A stretch of 23,372 nt of DNA from an uncultured Lachnospiraceae bacterium (GCA_947564305.1 CANOBT010000083.1:1-23372), one strand, 5' to 3'; positions 7,171-14,969 are shown, counted from the first letter of the stretch. The notes: generated by a model not told the origin, from the sequence alone. Translations and numbers: made by a program.

Positions 7171-9339
7171 ATGAGCATCAAGCAGGAAATTTTTGAAAAA
7201 CTTGTAGAACGCGCAGCGCCATTATTTGGCAAGACAAAAGAGGAGCTTACAGAAGCAACTCGTTTTGCAGAGGATTGTAATGCAAAATCAACACATTTTT
7301 CTCAGATTACAACCTATCTGGAAGATGAGTTTGACACGGAGATTCCTTATATGTCTTTCCGCCGTCAGAAAACCATCGGTGACGCTGTCAGGTATGTACT
7401 GACAGAATGCCTTGAAGAAGTATGGGATGAGGATGCAAAAGAGGAAATAAAGACGCCGGAACCTACAACGGTCTCCAAGGACAACCTGTCTCCACAGCAG
7501 ACAGAAGTGCCATCCACGGCAGAGCAGGAAGCAGAAGCAAAATCTGACCATGATGACGAGTTGGCAGCCCGTGAGCGATTTACCTTAAAAGAAACCTTCC
7601 AGGGAGAAGAGTTGGAAGCCATTTATATGGTGGCAAGAAAGCCAGTGTCTGTTGATCCAAGCGTAGACCTTGCAAGCTCCGACGACCCGATGGCGCGTAT
7701 GGGGCAGGGTTTTTGCCCGGCATTTAACCAGCGTATCTATGAGGCGGCTCCGGGAATCCTGTGCGAACAGGATGTACCTGTAAAAATGAGGGACGGAGTC
7801 ACGATTTATGTAGATATCTTCCGTCCAAAAGACGAAAGTCAGAAATATCCGGTGATTGTTTCCTGGTCTTGGTTCGGCAAACGCCCCGGAGAGGGTATGA
7901 GTGAGTGGCAGATCATGGGAGTTCCCCCGCACACGGTATCGAAACTCGCAAAATTCGAGTCGCCGGACCCGATGTACTGGTGCTATCAGGGATATGCAGT
8001 TGCGAATGTAGATGTCCGCGGCGCGGGACACTCCGAAGGGAATGTTCACATGTTTACCCATCAGGACAGAGAAGACGGATATGATTTCGTAGAATGGGTT
8101 GCCACACAGCATTGGTGTAACGGAAACGTAGGCATGTCCGGAAATTCCGGTGTGGCTATGCATCAGTGGGGGATTGCTGCCATGCAGCCACCGCATTTAA
8201 AATGTATCGCACCTTGGGAATGTACAACAGATTTGTATAGAGAGTCTTTCTATGAGGGCGGTGTTCCGGCGCTTTCCTTTAATAAGTTCATTTCTGCACA
8301 GGTAACAGGAACCGGCGGCGTGGACAGTCAGGTGGATATGGCTGTGAAATATCCGTTGATGAACGGATACTGGGAAGATAAACGACCGGACTTTTCCAAG
8401 GTAGAGATACCGGTATACCAGACCGCAGGGTTCTCACATTTTCATCTGCGGGGCTCCTTCCAGGCATTTAGAAAGGCAAAGACGAAGAGAAAATGGCTGA
8501 GGGCACATCGTGATTTTGAGTGGCCGGATACATATACACCGGAGAATTTAGAAGATCTGAAGCGTTTCTATGACCGGTATCTGAAAGGAATCCACAATGG
8601 ATGGGAGATGACGCCAAAGATTAGGATCGATGTCATGGATGCTTATGATTGTGACTATCAGACACGCCGTGCCGAAAATGAATTCCCTCTTAAGAGAACC
8701 GAGTACAAGAAATATTATCTGGATGCGTCAGATGCAGAGAATCTGACGATGCGGGATACTCCGATAGCTGCAGAAGCTTCCGTTGCTTATGATGGGAATA
8801 CGGAACAGATAGAATTTGATATGGTTTTCCAGGAAGATACGGAACTGACAGGATATATGTATCTTCATCTGTATGTGGCCGCAGAAGCTTACAATGATAT
8901 GGATATGTTTATCAATATCCAGAAAGCAGATGCAGACGGTAACTGGATTCCGTGGTACACGCTGAATGAGCCGCATCCGGGAGCATGGGGCAAATGTAGG
9001 ATTTCACACAGGGAGATCGATCCGAAGGAATCCCAGGTGGTGAAAGGAACAATGGTCCAGCCGGTAATGGCGCACAGAAGAGAGTTGAAGGTTCAGCCAG
9101 GTGAGATTGTACCAGTAGATATTGAGATTGTTCCGTCTTCCAGGATTTGGCATAAAGGTGAAAAGCTCCGTGTCCAGATTGCAGGACGCTATATCCGGGA
9201 AGGATGGTTTGAACCGCTTGCCTGGGATACAGATAATCATGGCCGCCAGATCATTTATACCGGAGGTCAGTACGAGTCCTTTATCCAGGTTCCGGTAATC
9301 CCGCCAAAATATAAGGCTGGAGACTATGTATACCGTTAA
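7171..9339 (+). CDS. Acyl-carrier-protein / CocE-NonD-type alpha/beta hydrolase fusion
   Basis: A 722-residue, apparently cytosolic protein. Residues 1-80 align with acyl carrier protein: FAEDCNAKS then EDEFDTEIP match E. coli AcpP FVEDLGADS then EEEFDTEIP. This puts Ser40 on the phosphopantetheine serine, although the usual DSL reads KST. Residues 81-185 are an acidic, Pro/Glu-rich linker. From about 190 it is a CocE/NonD (peptidase S15-type) hydrolase: VDVRGAGHSEG (280-290), the nucleophile motif GNSGV with Ser326, PWECTTDLYRE (348-358), and a candidate catalytic His446. The C-terminal 230 residues resemble the X-Pro dipeptidyl-peptidase C-terminal jelly roll. The usual acidic GWYD motif reads GFSHFHLRG (420-428), so the acid residue is unclear. 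GGAGG at 7158-7162 supports the start. It is followed by an acpS gene, which strongly suggests that Ser40 is modified. The family cleaves esters or amides; use of the arm as an acyl acceptor is inferred. Confidence 0.82.
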   Translation: MSIKQEIFEKLVERAAPLFGKTKEELTEATRFAEDCNAKSTHFSQITTYLEDEFDTEIPYMSFRRQKTIGDAVRYVLTECLEEVWDEDAKEEIKTPEPTTVSKDNLSPQQTEVPSTAEQEAEAKSDHDDELAARERFTLKETFQGEELEAIYMVARKPVSVDPSVDLASSDDPMARMGQGFCPAFNQRIYEAAPGILCEQDVPVKMRDGVTIYVDIFRPKDESQKYPVIVSWSWFGKRPGEGMSEWQIMGVPPHTVSKLAKFESPDPMYWCYQGYAVANVDVRGAGHSEGNVHMFTHQDREDGYDFVEWVATQHWCNGNVGMSGNSGVAMHQWGIAAMQPPHLKCIAPWECTTDLYRESFYEGGVPALSFNKFISAQVTGTGGVDSQVDMAVKYPLMNGYWEDKRPDFSKVEIPVYQTAGFSHFHLRGSFQAFRKAKTKRKWLRAHRDFEWPDTYTPENLEDLKRFYDRYLKGIHNGWEMTPKIRIDVMDAYDCDYQTRRAENEFPLKRTEYKKYYLDASDAENLTMRDTPIAAEASVAYDGNTEQIEFDMVFQEDTELTGYMYLHLYVAAEAYNDMDMFINIQKADADGNWIPWYTLNEPHPGAWGKCRISHREIDPKESQVVKGTMVQPVMAHRRELKVQPGEIVPVDIEIVPSSRIWHKGEKLRVQIAGRYIREGWFEPLAWDTDNHGRQIIYTGGQYESFIQVPVIPPKYKAGDYVYR

Positions 9340-9387
9340 AAAGTCAATGTTCAGGACAGTTGGCCGTTTTTCAAATGACTGCTGTCT

Positions 9388-9430
9388 GCATACCAAAGTA
9401 TGCGGGGAAATGCGCCAACGACGCATTTTC
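9388..9430 (+). other. Tandem hairpins in the hydrolase-acpS gap
   Basis: The 152-base gap between the fusion gene and acpS holds no convincing gene but has two adjacent inverted repeats. The first is GCATAC (9388-9393) / GTATGC (9398-9403) with a 4-base CAAA loop. The second is AAATGCG (9408-9414) / CGCATTT (9422-9428), which can be extended to nine pairs (9406-9430) with one G-U. Neither has a T-run, so mRNA processing or stability control is more likely than termination. Confidence 0.45.
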
Positions 9431-9491
9431 TGCATCGTCAGCAAAAAGAGACAACGCTGTGTATATCAGGCGAGTTGGATAGGATGGAAAT

Positions 9492-9869
9492 ATGATTGCA
9501 GGAATCGGAACAGATATTTTGAACATGAAGGATCTCTCAAGCGAATATCTGAAAGATGGAGATCCCTTTCTGCGGAAAACCTATTCCGAAAAAGAGATTC
9601 GGGCAGCGGGCAAAAGGGAGATTCCCTTTTACTATTATGCTACCCGGTTTGCAGGGAAAGAGGCGGTATTTAAGTCTCTTGGAATCTCTTCGGAACATAT
9701 CCGGATGTCAGAAATAGAGATTCTGAACGATGAAAATGGAGTTCCGCATGTAACACTTTATGGAGCGCTTAAGGAAAAGGCATCGGAAAAAGGGATTACC
9801 GGCATTCATATTTCCCTTTCTTATGAAAAAGAATATGCCACTGCAATGGCAATAGCAGAATGCAGATAA
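9492..9869 (+). CDS. acpS: Holo-[acyl-carrier-protein] synthase (AcpS)
   Basis: A 125-residue protein of normal AcpS length. It transfers 4'-phosphopantetheine from CoA to the serine of an acyl carrier protein in a Mg2+-dependent reaction. The sequence shows the N-terminal GIGTDI with metal-ligand Asp8, the signature RFAGKEAVFKSLG with Glu57 and Lys61, and the late HISLSYEKEYATAMA strand. That strand normally reads SISH, so a usual histidine is tyrosine here. It lies 152 bases after the ACP-hydrolase gene and its last codons overlap a spurious upstream ATG of the next gene. Housekeeping acpS genes are usually found near other loci; placement here, in a catabolic operon, points to the fused ACP domain as the intended partner (inferred). 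The ribosome site is weak (AGGATGG). Confidence 0.9.
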   Translation: MIAGIGTDILNMKDLSSEYLKDGDPFLRKTYSEKEIRAAGKREIPFYYYATRFAGKEAVFKSLGISSEHIRMSEIEILNDENGVPHVTLYGALKEKASEKGITGIHISLSYEKEYATAMAIAECR

Positions 9870-9895
9870 AAATCAAAAGGAGGGAAAGCACAAAG

Positions 9896-10894
9896 ATGAC
9901 ACTTATTGAAACTTTGGTTGAAAAAGCCAAACAAAGCCCGAAAAGGATTGCACTGCCGGAATGTGAAGCAGAAAAGACATTACTGGCGGCAAGGCAGGTA
10001 CTGGATTCAGGTATTGGATTTCCCGTATTGGTCAATGATCCGGCGGTGATTAAGGAGACGGCACAGAAGGCGGGGGTTTCTCTGGTGGGCATGGAGATTG
10101 TAGACATTACGGATGAAGCCTTAAGAGACTCTATTGTGGCTCGTTATATGTCCTACCCGAAATTAATGCTTTCCGAAAAAGGCTCGAAAAGGAAAATGAA
10201 AAATCCCATGTATTATGCCATGATCTTAGAGGCAGTCGGTGATGTTGACGGAACATTCTGCGGGCACGTGAACACGACGGGAGATGTACTTCTCTGTGCC
10301 CAACAATGCATTGGAATGCAGGATGGAGTAGATGTTCCTTCGATTTTTGCGTTGACAGAAATCCCTGGATTTGAGGGGCCACAAGGAAACCTGATCGCAT
10401 TGGCAGACTGCGGCCTGAACCCAGAGCCCGCTGCGGATGAACTAGCATCCATCGCCATTGCGTCTTGTGATAACATTCGTGCATTGATGGGATGGGAGCC
10501 AAGATGTGCGTTCTTAAGCTTTTCTACATGTGGTTCAGGTACGGCCACCAGTGTGGATAAGATTTTAGATGCAATCCGGATTGCAAAGGAACGCAGGCCG
10601 GAACTGAAAATTGATGGGGAGTTTCAGTTAGATTCCGCTATCAATCCGGCAGTAGCAGCGAAAAAGGTGCCTCGTTCGAGTGAGGTGGCTGGAAAAGCAA
10701 ATATTCTGATATTTCCAGAACTAAATGCGGCAAATATCGGGATCAAGATGATTCAACTCTTTGCAAAAGGAAGAGGTTACGGACATACTTTAAGTGGGTT
10801 TGCAAAACCGGTGGCGGATTCTTCCAGAGGTGCAACCGTAGAAGAAATTGTCGGTGATATTGCAATGGTGATCATTGCGGCAGCAAATGCCTGA
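9896..10894 (+). CDS. Phosphate acyltransferase (Pta/Ptb family)
   Basis: A 332-residue protein of the phosphate acetyl/butyryltransferase family, which swaps an acyl group between a thioester and phosphate to give acyl phosphate. It is closer to Pta than to Ptb: it has DGEFQLDSAINP, VAGKANILIFPELNAANIG and the C-terminal KPVADSSRG with the catalytic Ser-Arg pair. The usual FSTKGSA motif reads FSTCGSG, so a lysine is replaced by cysteine. The start at 9896 is preferred because AAAGGAGGG lies at 9876-9884; the in-frame ATG at 9860 lies within acpS. The following gene is an acyl kinase, so the pair should make ATP from a thioester. Neither the acyl group nor the carrier (CoA or the fused ACP) is known. 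Confidence 0.85.
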   Translation: MTLIETLVEKAKQSPKRIALPECEAEKTLLAARQVLDSGIGFPVLVNDPAVIKETAQKAGVSLVGMEIVDITDEALRDSIVARYMSYPKLMLSEKGSKRKMKNPMYYAMILEAVGDVDGTFCGHVNTTGDVLLCAQQCIGMQDGVDVPSIFALTEIPGFEGPQGNLIALADCGLNPEPAADELASIAIASCDNIRALMGWEPRCAFLSFSTCGSGTATSVDKILDAIRIAKERRPELKIDGEFQLDSAINPAVAAKKVPRSSEVAGKANILIFPELNAANIGIKMIQLFAKGRGYGHTLSGFAKPVADSSRGATVEEIVGDIAMVIIAAANA

Positions 10895-10915
10895 CTGGCA
10901 GAGAGGAAAAGAAAG

Positions 10916-12034
10916 ATGGGATATAAAATATTTACATTAAGTCCGGGCTCCACGTCTACAAAGTTGGCAGTATTTGACGGAGAGGAGCGTTTGTTTAAGG
11001 CGAACGTACAGCATGACCCGGTAAAGTTAAAAACATTTGGACACGTCAGTGAGCAGAAGCCATACCGTGTCGAGACAATCCTGAATGAATTAAAAGACAA
11101 CCAGATCGATCTCAAAGAGATGGATGCTTTTGCTGCATATTCCGGTGGATTGGTGTCTACGCCGGGCGGCATCTTTCCGGTGAATGAAAAGATCCTTGAG
11201 GACTGTACATCCGGCCGTCTGATGGAGCACCCAGCAATATTGGGAGCACAAATCATAGACGCATTTGCAAAAGAAACCGGGAAACCGGCCTATCTGGTCA
11301 ATCCACCGGATGTGGACGAATTTGAAGATGTGGCTAGGGTTACAGGAATAAAAGGCATTTACAGGGAGTCACATGTACATGTATTGAATCAGAAGGAAGT
11401 AGCAATCCGTGCCGCAAAGGAACTTGGAAAAGCTTATGAGGAATGCAATTTTGTAGTGTGTCATGTAGGCGGAGGGCTTTCGATTACGGCACAGAAACAT
11501 GGGAAGATCGTGGACGGGAATGATGTACTGAACGGCGAAGGCCCTATGGCTCCTAATCGTTCTGGCTATGTTCCGCTGATGCCCCTTGTGAAGATGTGCT
11601 ACAGCGGCAATTACACCTTACAGCAGATGAAGGAAAAAATCAGTAAGACAGGTGGGCTTGTATCACTTCTTGGAACGGACAACATGCTAGAAATTAAAGA
11701 AAGAATCAGCCAAGGAGATCAATGGGCAGCGCTTGTCTATGAGAATTTTGCATATCAGCTTGCAAAATATATCGGTTCTTATGCCTGTGTTTTAGAGGGC
11801 AGGGTGGATGCGGTGGTCATGACAGGCGGTGTATCCAATGATACGGATTTTATTGCCAATGTAAAGAAATATGCCGGATTTATTGCTCCCTTTATCGTAT
11901 ACGGCGGTGATTTTGAGATGGAGGCACTTGCATCAGGAGCGGTCCGTGCCCTTGAGGGCATAGAGGAACTGAAAGAATATACGGGGGTTCCGGTATGGAG
12001 CGGATTTGACTTCGAGTACGGCCAGGCAGATTAA
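10916..12034 (+). CDS. buk: Butyrate kinase-family acyl kinase
   Basis: A 372-residue member of the ASKHA acetokinase group, closest to butyrate / branched-chain fatty-acid kinases. It converts acyl phosphate plus ADP to acid plus ATP. Motifs: LSPGSTSTKLAVF at the N-terminus (phosphate 1), HVGGGLSITA (phosphate 2) in the middle, NGEGPMAPNRSG, and MTGGVSND (adenosine region) towards the C-terminus. Length is slightly above the usual 355-360. It follows the phosphate acyltransferase by 21 bases with a GAGAGG site, the standard Ptb-Buk arrangement. Being in an operon with hydrolases rather than a butyrate-synthesis operon suggests a different acyl chain (inferred). The symbol reflects family, not proven substrate. 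Confidence 0.87.
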   Translation: MGYKIFTLSPGSTSTKLAVFDGEERLFKANVQHDPVKLKTFGHVSEQKPYRVETILNELKDNQIDLKEMDAFAAYSGGLVSTPGGIFPVNEKILEDCTSGRLMEHPAILGAQIIDAFAKETGKPAYLVNPPDVDEFEDVARVTGIKGIYRESHVHVLNQKEVAIRAAKELGKAYEECNFVVCHVGGGLSITAQKHGKIVDGNDVLNGEGPMAPNRSGYVPLMPLVKMCYSGNYTLQQMKEKISKTGGLVSLLGTDNMLEIKERISQGDQWAALVYENFAYQLAKYIGSYACVLEGRVDAVVMTGGVSNDTDFIANVKKYAGFIAPFIVYGGDFEMEALASGAVRALEGIEELKEYTGVPVWSGFDFEYGQAD

Positions 12035-12064
12035 AGGGAAACGTCAGGGAAGGAAAAACACAGT

Positions 12065-13051
12065 ATGAGAAAAAGAGTGCGGCTTTGCCCGGAAATTACA
12101 GATCAGGGATTGAGAAGTTTTTTGGATATGGTTCCGGCAATCCGAGATTATAATACGGAACTGGTTATGGAGCAGCGTCGTATGGGAGAAAATCATACCA
12201 TTACTTTAGAGGGGCGGGAAATCACCATATCCTTTCATAAGGCAGGAGAAGGAGAACGGCCGGTATTGTTTGAATTTCACGGCGGCGGATTTGTTCTGGG
12301 CAATGCGGAAAAAGACGATGCAATCTGTAGCGAAATTAACAGGACACTGGATATTCATGTGATTGGCGTGAATTACCGTCTGGCGCCGGAACATCCTTAT
12401 CCGGCAGCTTTTGATGATGCCTATGACATCATTTGTTATTTTAAAAACCATGCAGAAGAGTATGGGATTGATCCGAAGAAAATGGCAGTTATGGGATATT
12501 CCAGCGGAGCAACGCTTTCGGCGGCGGTGGCGATGCGCTGTCACAAAGAGGGGGACTTCTCTCTTTGTGCGCAGATACTGCATTACCCTTATCTGGATGC
12601 GATTCATATGCCGCTGGAGAAAACACATTATGACTGTGATATGGATCCGGAAGTGATGCGGGCATTTACCTTGCTTTATTCCAGGGAAGAAGAACGGACG
12701 AATCCTTATGTCTCTCCAATCTGTGCATCCAGTGAAGAGCTGAAAGGTATCGCACCTGCATGTATCCTTCCGGCACAGAAGGACGCCCTGAAAGAAGAAG
12801 GACTTATATATGCAGAGAATCTCAAAAAAGCAGGAGTTCCTACCTATTGCCATGTGATACCGGAAGTGCATCATGGATATCTGGAGGATGCTGGAAATGA
12901 GCATGTTTATGAGATGACGGCAGAAGATACAAAGAAGCTCCACAGTCCTTACTTCCGGGCGTGGGCAAAGGCGGCAATGGGAATCACCTGTACATTTCTG
13001 GCGAAACAATTTGGAGGAGAAACCGCGGATGACGAAAGAGCAGTTTTTTAA
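12065..13051 (+). CDS. HSL-family alpha/beta hydrolase (esterase)
   Basis: A 328-residue carboxylesterase of the hormone-sensitive-lipase family. The oxyanion motif HGGGF (72-76), nucleophile motif GYSSG with Ser146, Asp240 in QKDALKEEG, and His270 in HHGY give a complete catalytic triad. There is no signal peptide, so it acts in the cytosol. The ribosome site AGGGAAGG (about 12046-12053) supports the start. Its last 23 bases overlap the next gene. It may release the acid or alcohol part of the substrate, or hydrolyse the reduced product. A second, distinct esterase of the same family lies at the end of the block on the other strand. Confidence 0.87.
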   Translation: MRKRVRLCPEITDQGLRSFLDMVPAIRDYNTELVMEQRRMGENHTITLEGREITISFHKAGEGERPVLFEFHGGGFVLGNAEKDDAICSEINRTLDIHVIGVNYRLAPEHPYPAAFDDAYDIICYFKNHAEEYGIDPKKMAVMGYSSGATLSAAVAMRCHKEGDFSLCAQILHYPYLDAIHMPLEKTHYDCDMDPEVMRAFTLLYSREEERTNPYVSPICASSEELKGIAPACILPAQKDALKEEGLIYAENLKKAGVPTYCHVIPEVHHGYLEDAGNEHVYEMTAEDTKKLHSPYFRAWAKAAMGITCTFLAKQFGGETADDERAVF

Positions 13052-13457
13052 ATGGAATATCATTACGAATGTGTGTATGGCCCTTTCGATCAACACGGCG
13101 GCTACCATTCTTGCCGGAGGAGACACAGCTGCCGGGTGGGTAACTGGCTGTTGCTGTGCGTTTACGATCAATACCGTGGCGGCAATCCTGATCCCGGTCG
13201 GGAGGATTGGTAAATGGTTTGCGGAAAGTATATGCAAGTCCAGTCCAGGTAAAATGATGGAGTTTGTGGCACGAAACTTTATCATCAATGCGATTTATGT
13301 AACGATTGTGAGCTTTTGCATGGCGTTGCTCCATGTGGGATTTGTCCCGGGAATATTGGGAATCTGGATGGAAACCTATGTTCAGCTCCATATAGTAGGT
13401 CTCTTGACCAGTTTGCTCATTGAAAAACCAGTGGCCTGGTTTGTATTAAAGCTATAA
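13029..13457 (+). CDS. Small four-helix membrane protein, tandem DUF2798-like
   Basis: A 142-residue protein with four hydrophobic helices (about 9-29, 35-57, 82-104 and 110-140). The two halves look like repeats of a two-helix unit: NIITNVCMALSINTA in the first and NFIINAIYVTIVSFCMALL in the second. This resembles a doubled DUF2798 unit. The start is ATG 13029 with GGAGGA at 13013-13018; the longer frame would begin at a TTG (13011) that is itself part of the ribosome site. The first 23 bases overlap the esterase, so translation is probably coupled. The function is unknown. It could be a small exporter or a membrane anchor for the neighbouring redox proteins; the DUF link is from memory. Confidence 0.65.
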   Translation: MTKEQFFKWNIITNVCMALSINTAATILAGGDTAAGWVTGCCCAFTINTVAAILIPVGRIGKWFAESICKSSPGKMMEFVARNFIINAIYVTIVSFCMALLHVGFVPGILGIWMETYVQLHIVGLLTSLLIEKPVAWFVLKL

Positions 13458-13505
13458 GACTGTAAATGGAAAAATATCTGAAAGGAAAAGAAAGGGATAA
13501 AAATT

Positions 13506-14969
13506 ATGAAGACGATAGAAGCAGATGTAGTGGTAATCGGTGCAGGCCCATCCGGATTATCTGCGGCTGCGCAGGCTGCAGAGAATGGAATGGACGTTGT
13601 AGTATTTGAGAAAGCTGCTGTTGTCGGCGGCGCTGCCAATATGGGAATGGGGCCGTTTGGCATTGGGACAAAACAGCAGGGAGACATGATGGTAGACATT
13701 GATGTGGAGAAAGCATTCAAAATGTTCATGGAATATACCCATTGGAGAACAGACGCCAGACTGGTGAAGAAATATTTTGAAAGCTCTGGCGATACGATTA
13801 AATGGCTGGAAGAATCCTGTGGAGTAGAATTTGCGGGCGCTTATAAATATTTTCCAAAATCAGAGGCAACCTGGCACATCGTAGCGGTAAACGGGGGTAT
13901 CGGACGTAACGGCGGAGCCATCATGAACAAGCATATCTCAGAGTATGCAAAGGAAAACGGTGCAGAGTTTTATATGGAAACGCCTGCAAAGAAGATTTTA
14001 AAGGATGAAGAGGGAAAGGTATGCGGTGTCATTGCAGTCGGAGCAGATGGAGAAGAGATCCAGTGCAGCTGTAAGGCCGCTATTATCGCAACCGGCGGAG
14101 CCGGCGATAACCCGATTATGATTAAAGAACGTACCGGATATACGTTCCAAAAGGATATGTTCAACTTTGCAATCCCGGGACTGAAAGGCGAAGGGATTAA
14201 AATGGCAGAAGAAGCAGGAGCTGCATCTACGCCAATGAATGTGGAAATGATCTATATCTTACCCAATTCTGACTTTGGACCAGATTGTATTCCATCCGTA
14301 TTCATGCAGCCGAACTTGATGGTGAATCAACTGGGACTTCGTTTCATCAATGAAGAAGAGATGCAGAATACAACATTTACAGGAAATGCGATTTCTTTCC
14401 AAAAGGATGCAGTCGGGTATTCAATCATCGATTCTAAAATTGCGAAGGGATACATGAAAAAAGGTGTGGATGTTGTCAATTTTGTGCATCATCCAGAGGA
14501 TGTCTCTGACTTTATGGAGGCAGTAGAGCATTCTATCGAGAGTGACAACCCGGATATTGTGAAAGCAGATTCTATTGAAGAGCTTGCCGAGAAGCTGGGG
14601 ATTGATCCGGAAGTACTGGAAGAAACGATTGATGAGTACAACGAAATGTGTGAATCTCACGACAGCATGTTTTACAAGAATCCCAAATACATGAAACCGA
14701 TTGAAAAAGCACCGTTCTTTGCAGGCAAGTTCCGTCCGGGCGGATACGGAACACTTGGCGGGATTAAGATTAATGAAAATGCAGAAGTTCTGAATACGGA
14801 ATGGGATAAGATTCCCGGCCTATATGCATGTGGAACGGATACTTGTACGATCTACGGTGATTCCTATATGTTCCTGCTGCCTGGAAACACCATGGGCTAC
14901 TGCATTAATACCGGACGGTTTGCCGGTGATTCCGCAGCCGACTATGTGAATGATATGGAAGATGAATGA
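13506..14969 (+). CDS. FAD_binding_2-family flavoprotein reductase (fumarate-reductase/KstD superfamily)
   Basis: A 487-residue soluble flavoprotein. It has an N-terminal Rossmann motif GAGPSG (12-17), ATGGAG (195-200), and the family-wide GTLGGIKIN near the C-terminus (415-423). Residues that bind and protonate dicarboxylates in flavocytochrome c fumarate reductase appear replaced: the arginine after RFxNE is Gln287, the HTMGG histidine is a Gly-Tyr-Gly context (413-415), and the C-terminal NRLGG reads PGNTMG (459-464). This last form is nearer to PGATIG of ketosteroid dehydrogenases. It therefore probably reduces (or oxidises) a C=C bond next to a carbonyl in a non-fumarate substrate (inferred). 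No heme or signal peptide is present, so electrons likely come from the next two gene products. Confidence 0.82.
   Translation: MKTIEADVVVIGAGPSGLSAAAQAAENGMDVVVFEKAAVVGGAANMGMGPFGIGTKQQGDMMVDIDVEKAFKMFMEYTHWRTDARLVKKYFESSGDTIKWLEESCGVEFAGAYKYFPKSEATWHIVAVNGGIGRNGGAIMNKHISEYAKENGAEFYMETPAKKILKDEEGKVCGVIAVGADGEEIQCSCKAAIIATGGAGDNPIMIKERTGYTFQKDMFNFAIPGLKGEGIKMAEEAGAASTPMNVEMIYILPNSDFGPDCIPSVFMQPNLMVNQLGLRFINEEEMQNTTFTGNAISFQKDAVGYSIIDSKIAKGYMKKGVDVVNFVHHPEDVSDFMEAVEHSIESDNPDIVKADSIEELAEKLGIDPEVLEETIDEYNEMCESHDSMFYKNPKYMKPIEKAPFFAGKFRPGGYGTLGGIKINENAEVLNTEWDKIPGLYACGTDTCTIYGDSYMFLLPGNTMGYCINTGRFAGDSAADYVNDMEDE

Noticed and set aside
9326..9673. 115-residue plus-strand open frame between the fusion gene and acpS
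   Set aside because: It overlaps acpS in another frame, is rich in Cys, Arg and Trp without family likeness, and has no ribosome site of its own.
9896..12034. A standard butyrate-synthesis ptb-buk operon
   Set aside because: No thiolase, crotonase, butyryl-CoA dehydrogenase or Etf genes are nearby, and the acyltransferase is more Pta-like than Ptb-like.
12206..13288. 360-residue minus-strand open frame opposite the esterase and membrane protein
   Set aside because: It is a shadow of the plus-strand genes; composition (His, Cys, Arg, Ile rich) is unlike a real protein, and the plus-strand genes have clear motifs.
13506..14969. Naming the flavoprotein a fumarate reductase or urocanate reductase
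   Set aside because: The dicarboxylate-binding and proton-donor residues expected in those enzymes appear to be missing, and there is no heme or FMN-binding domain.
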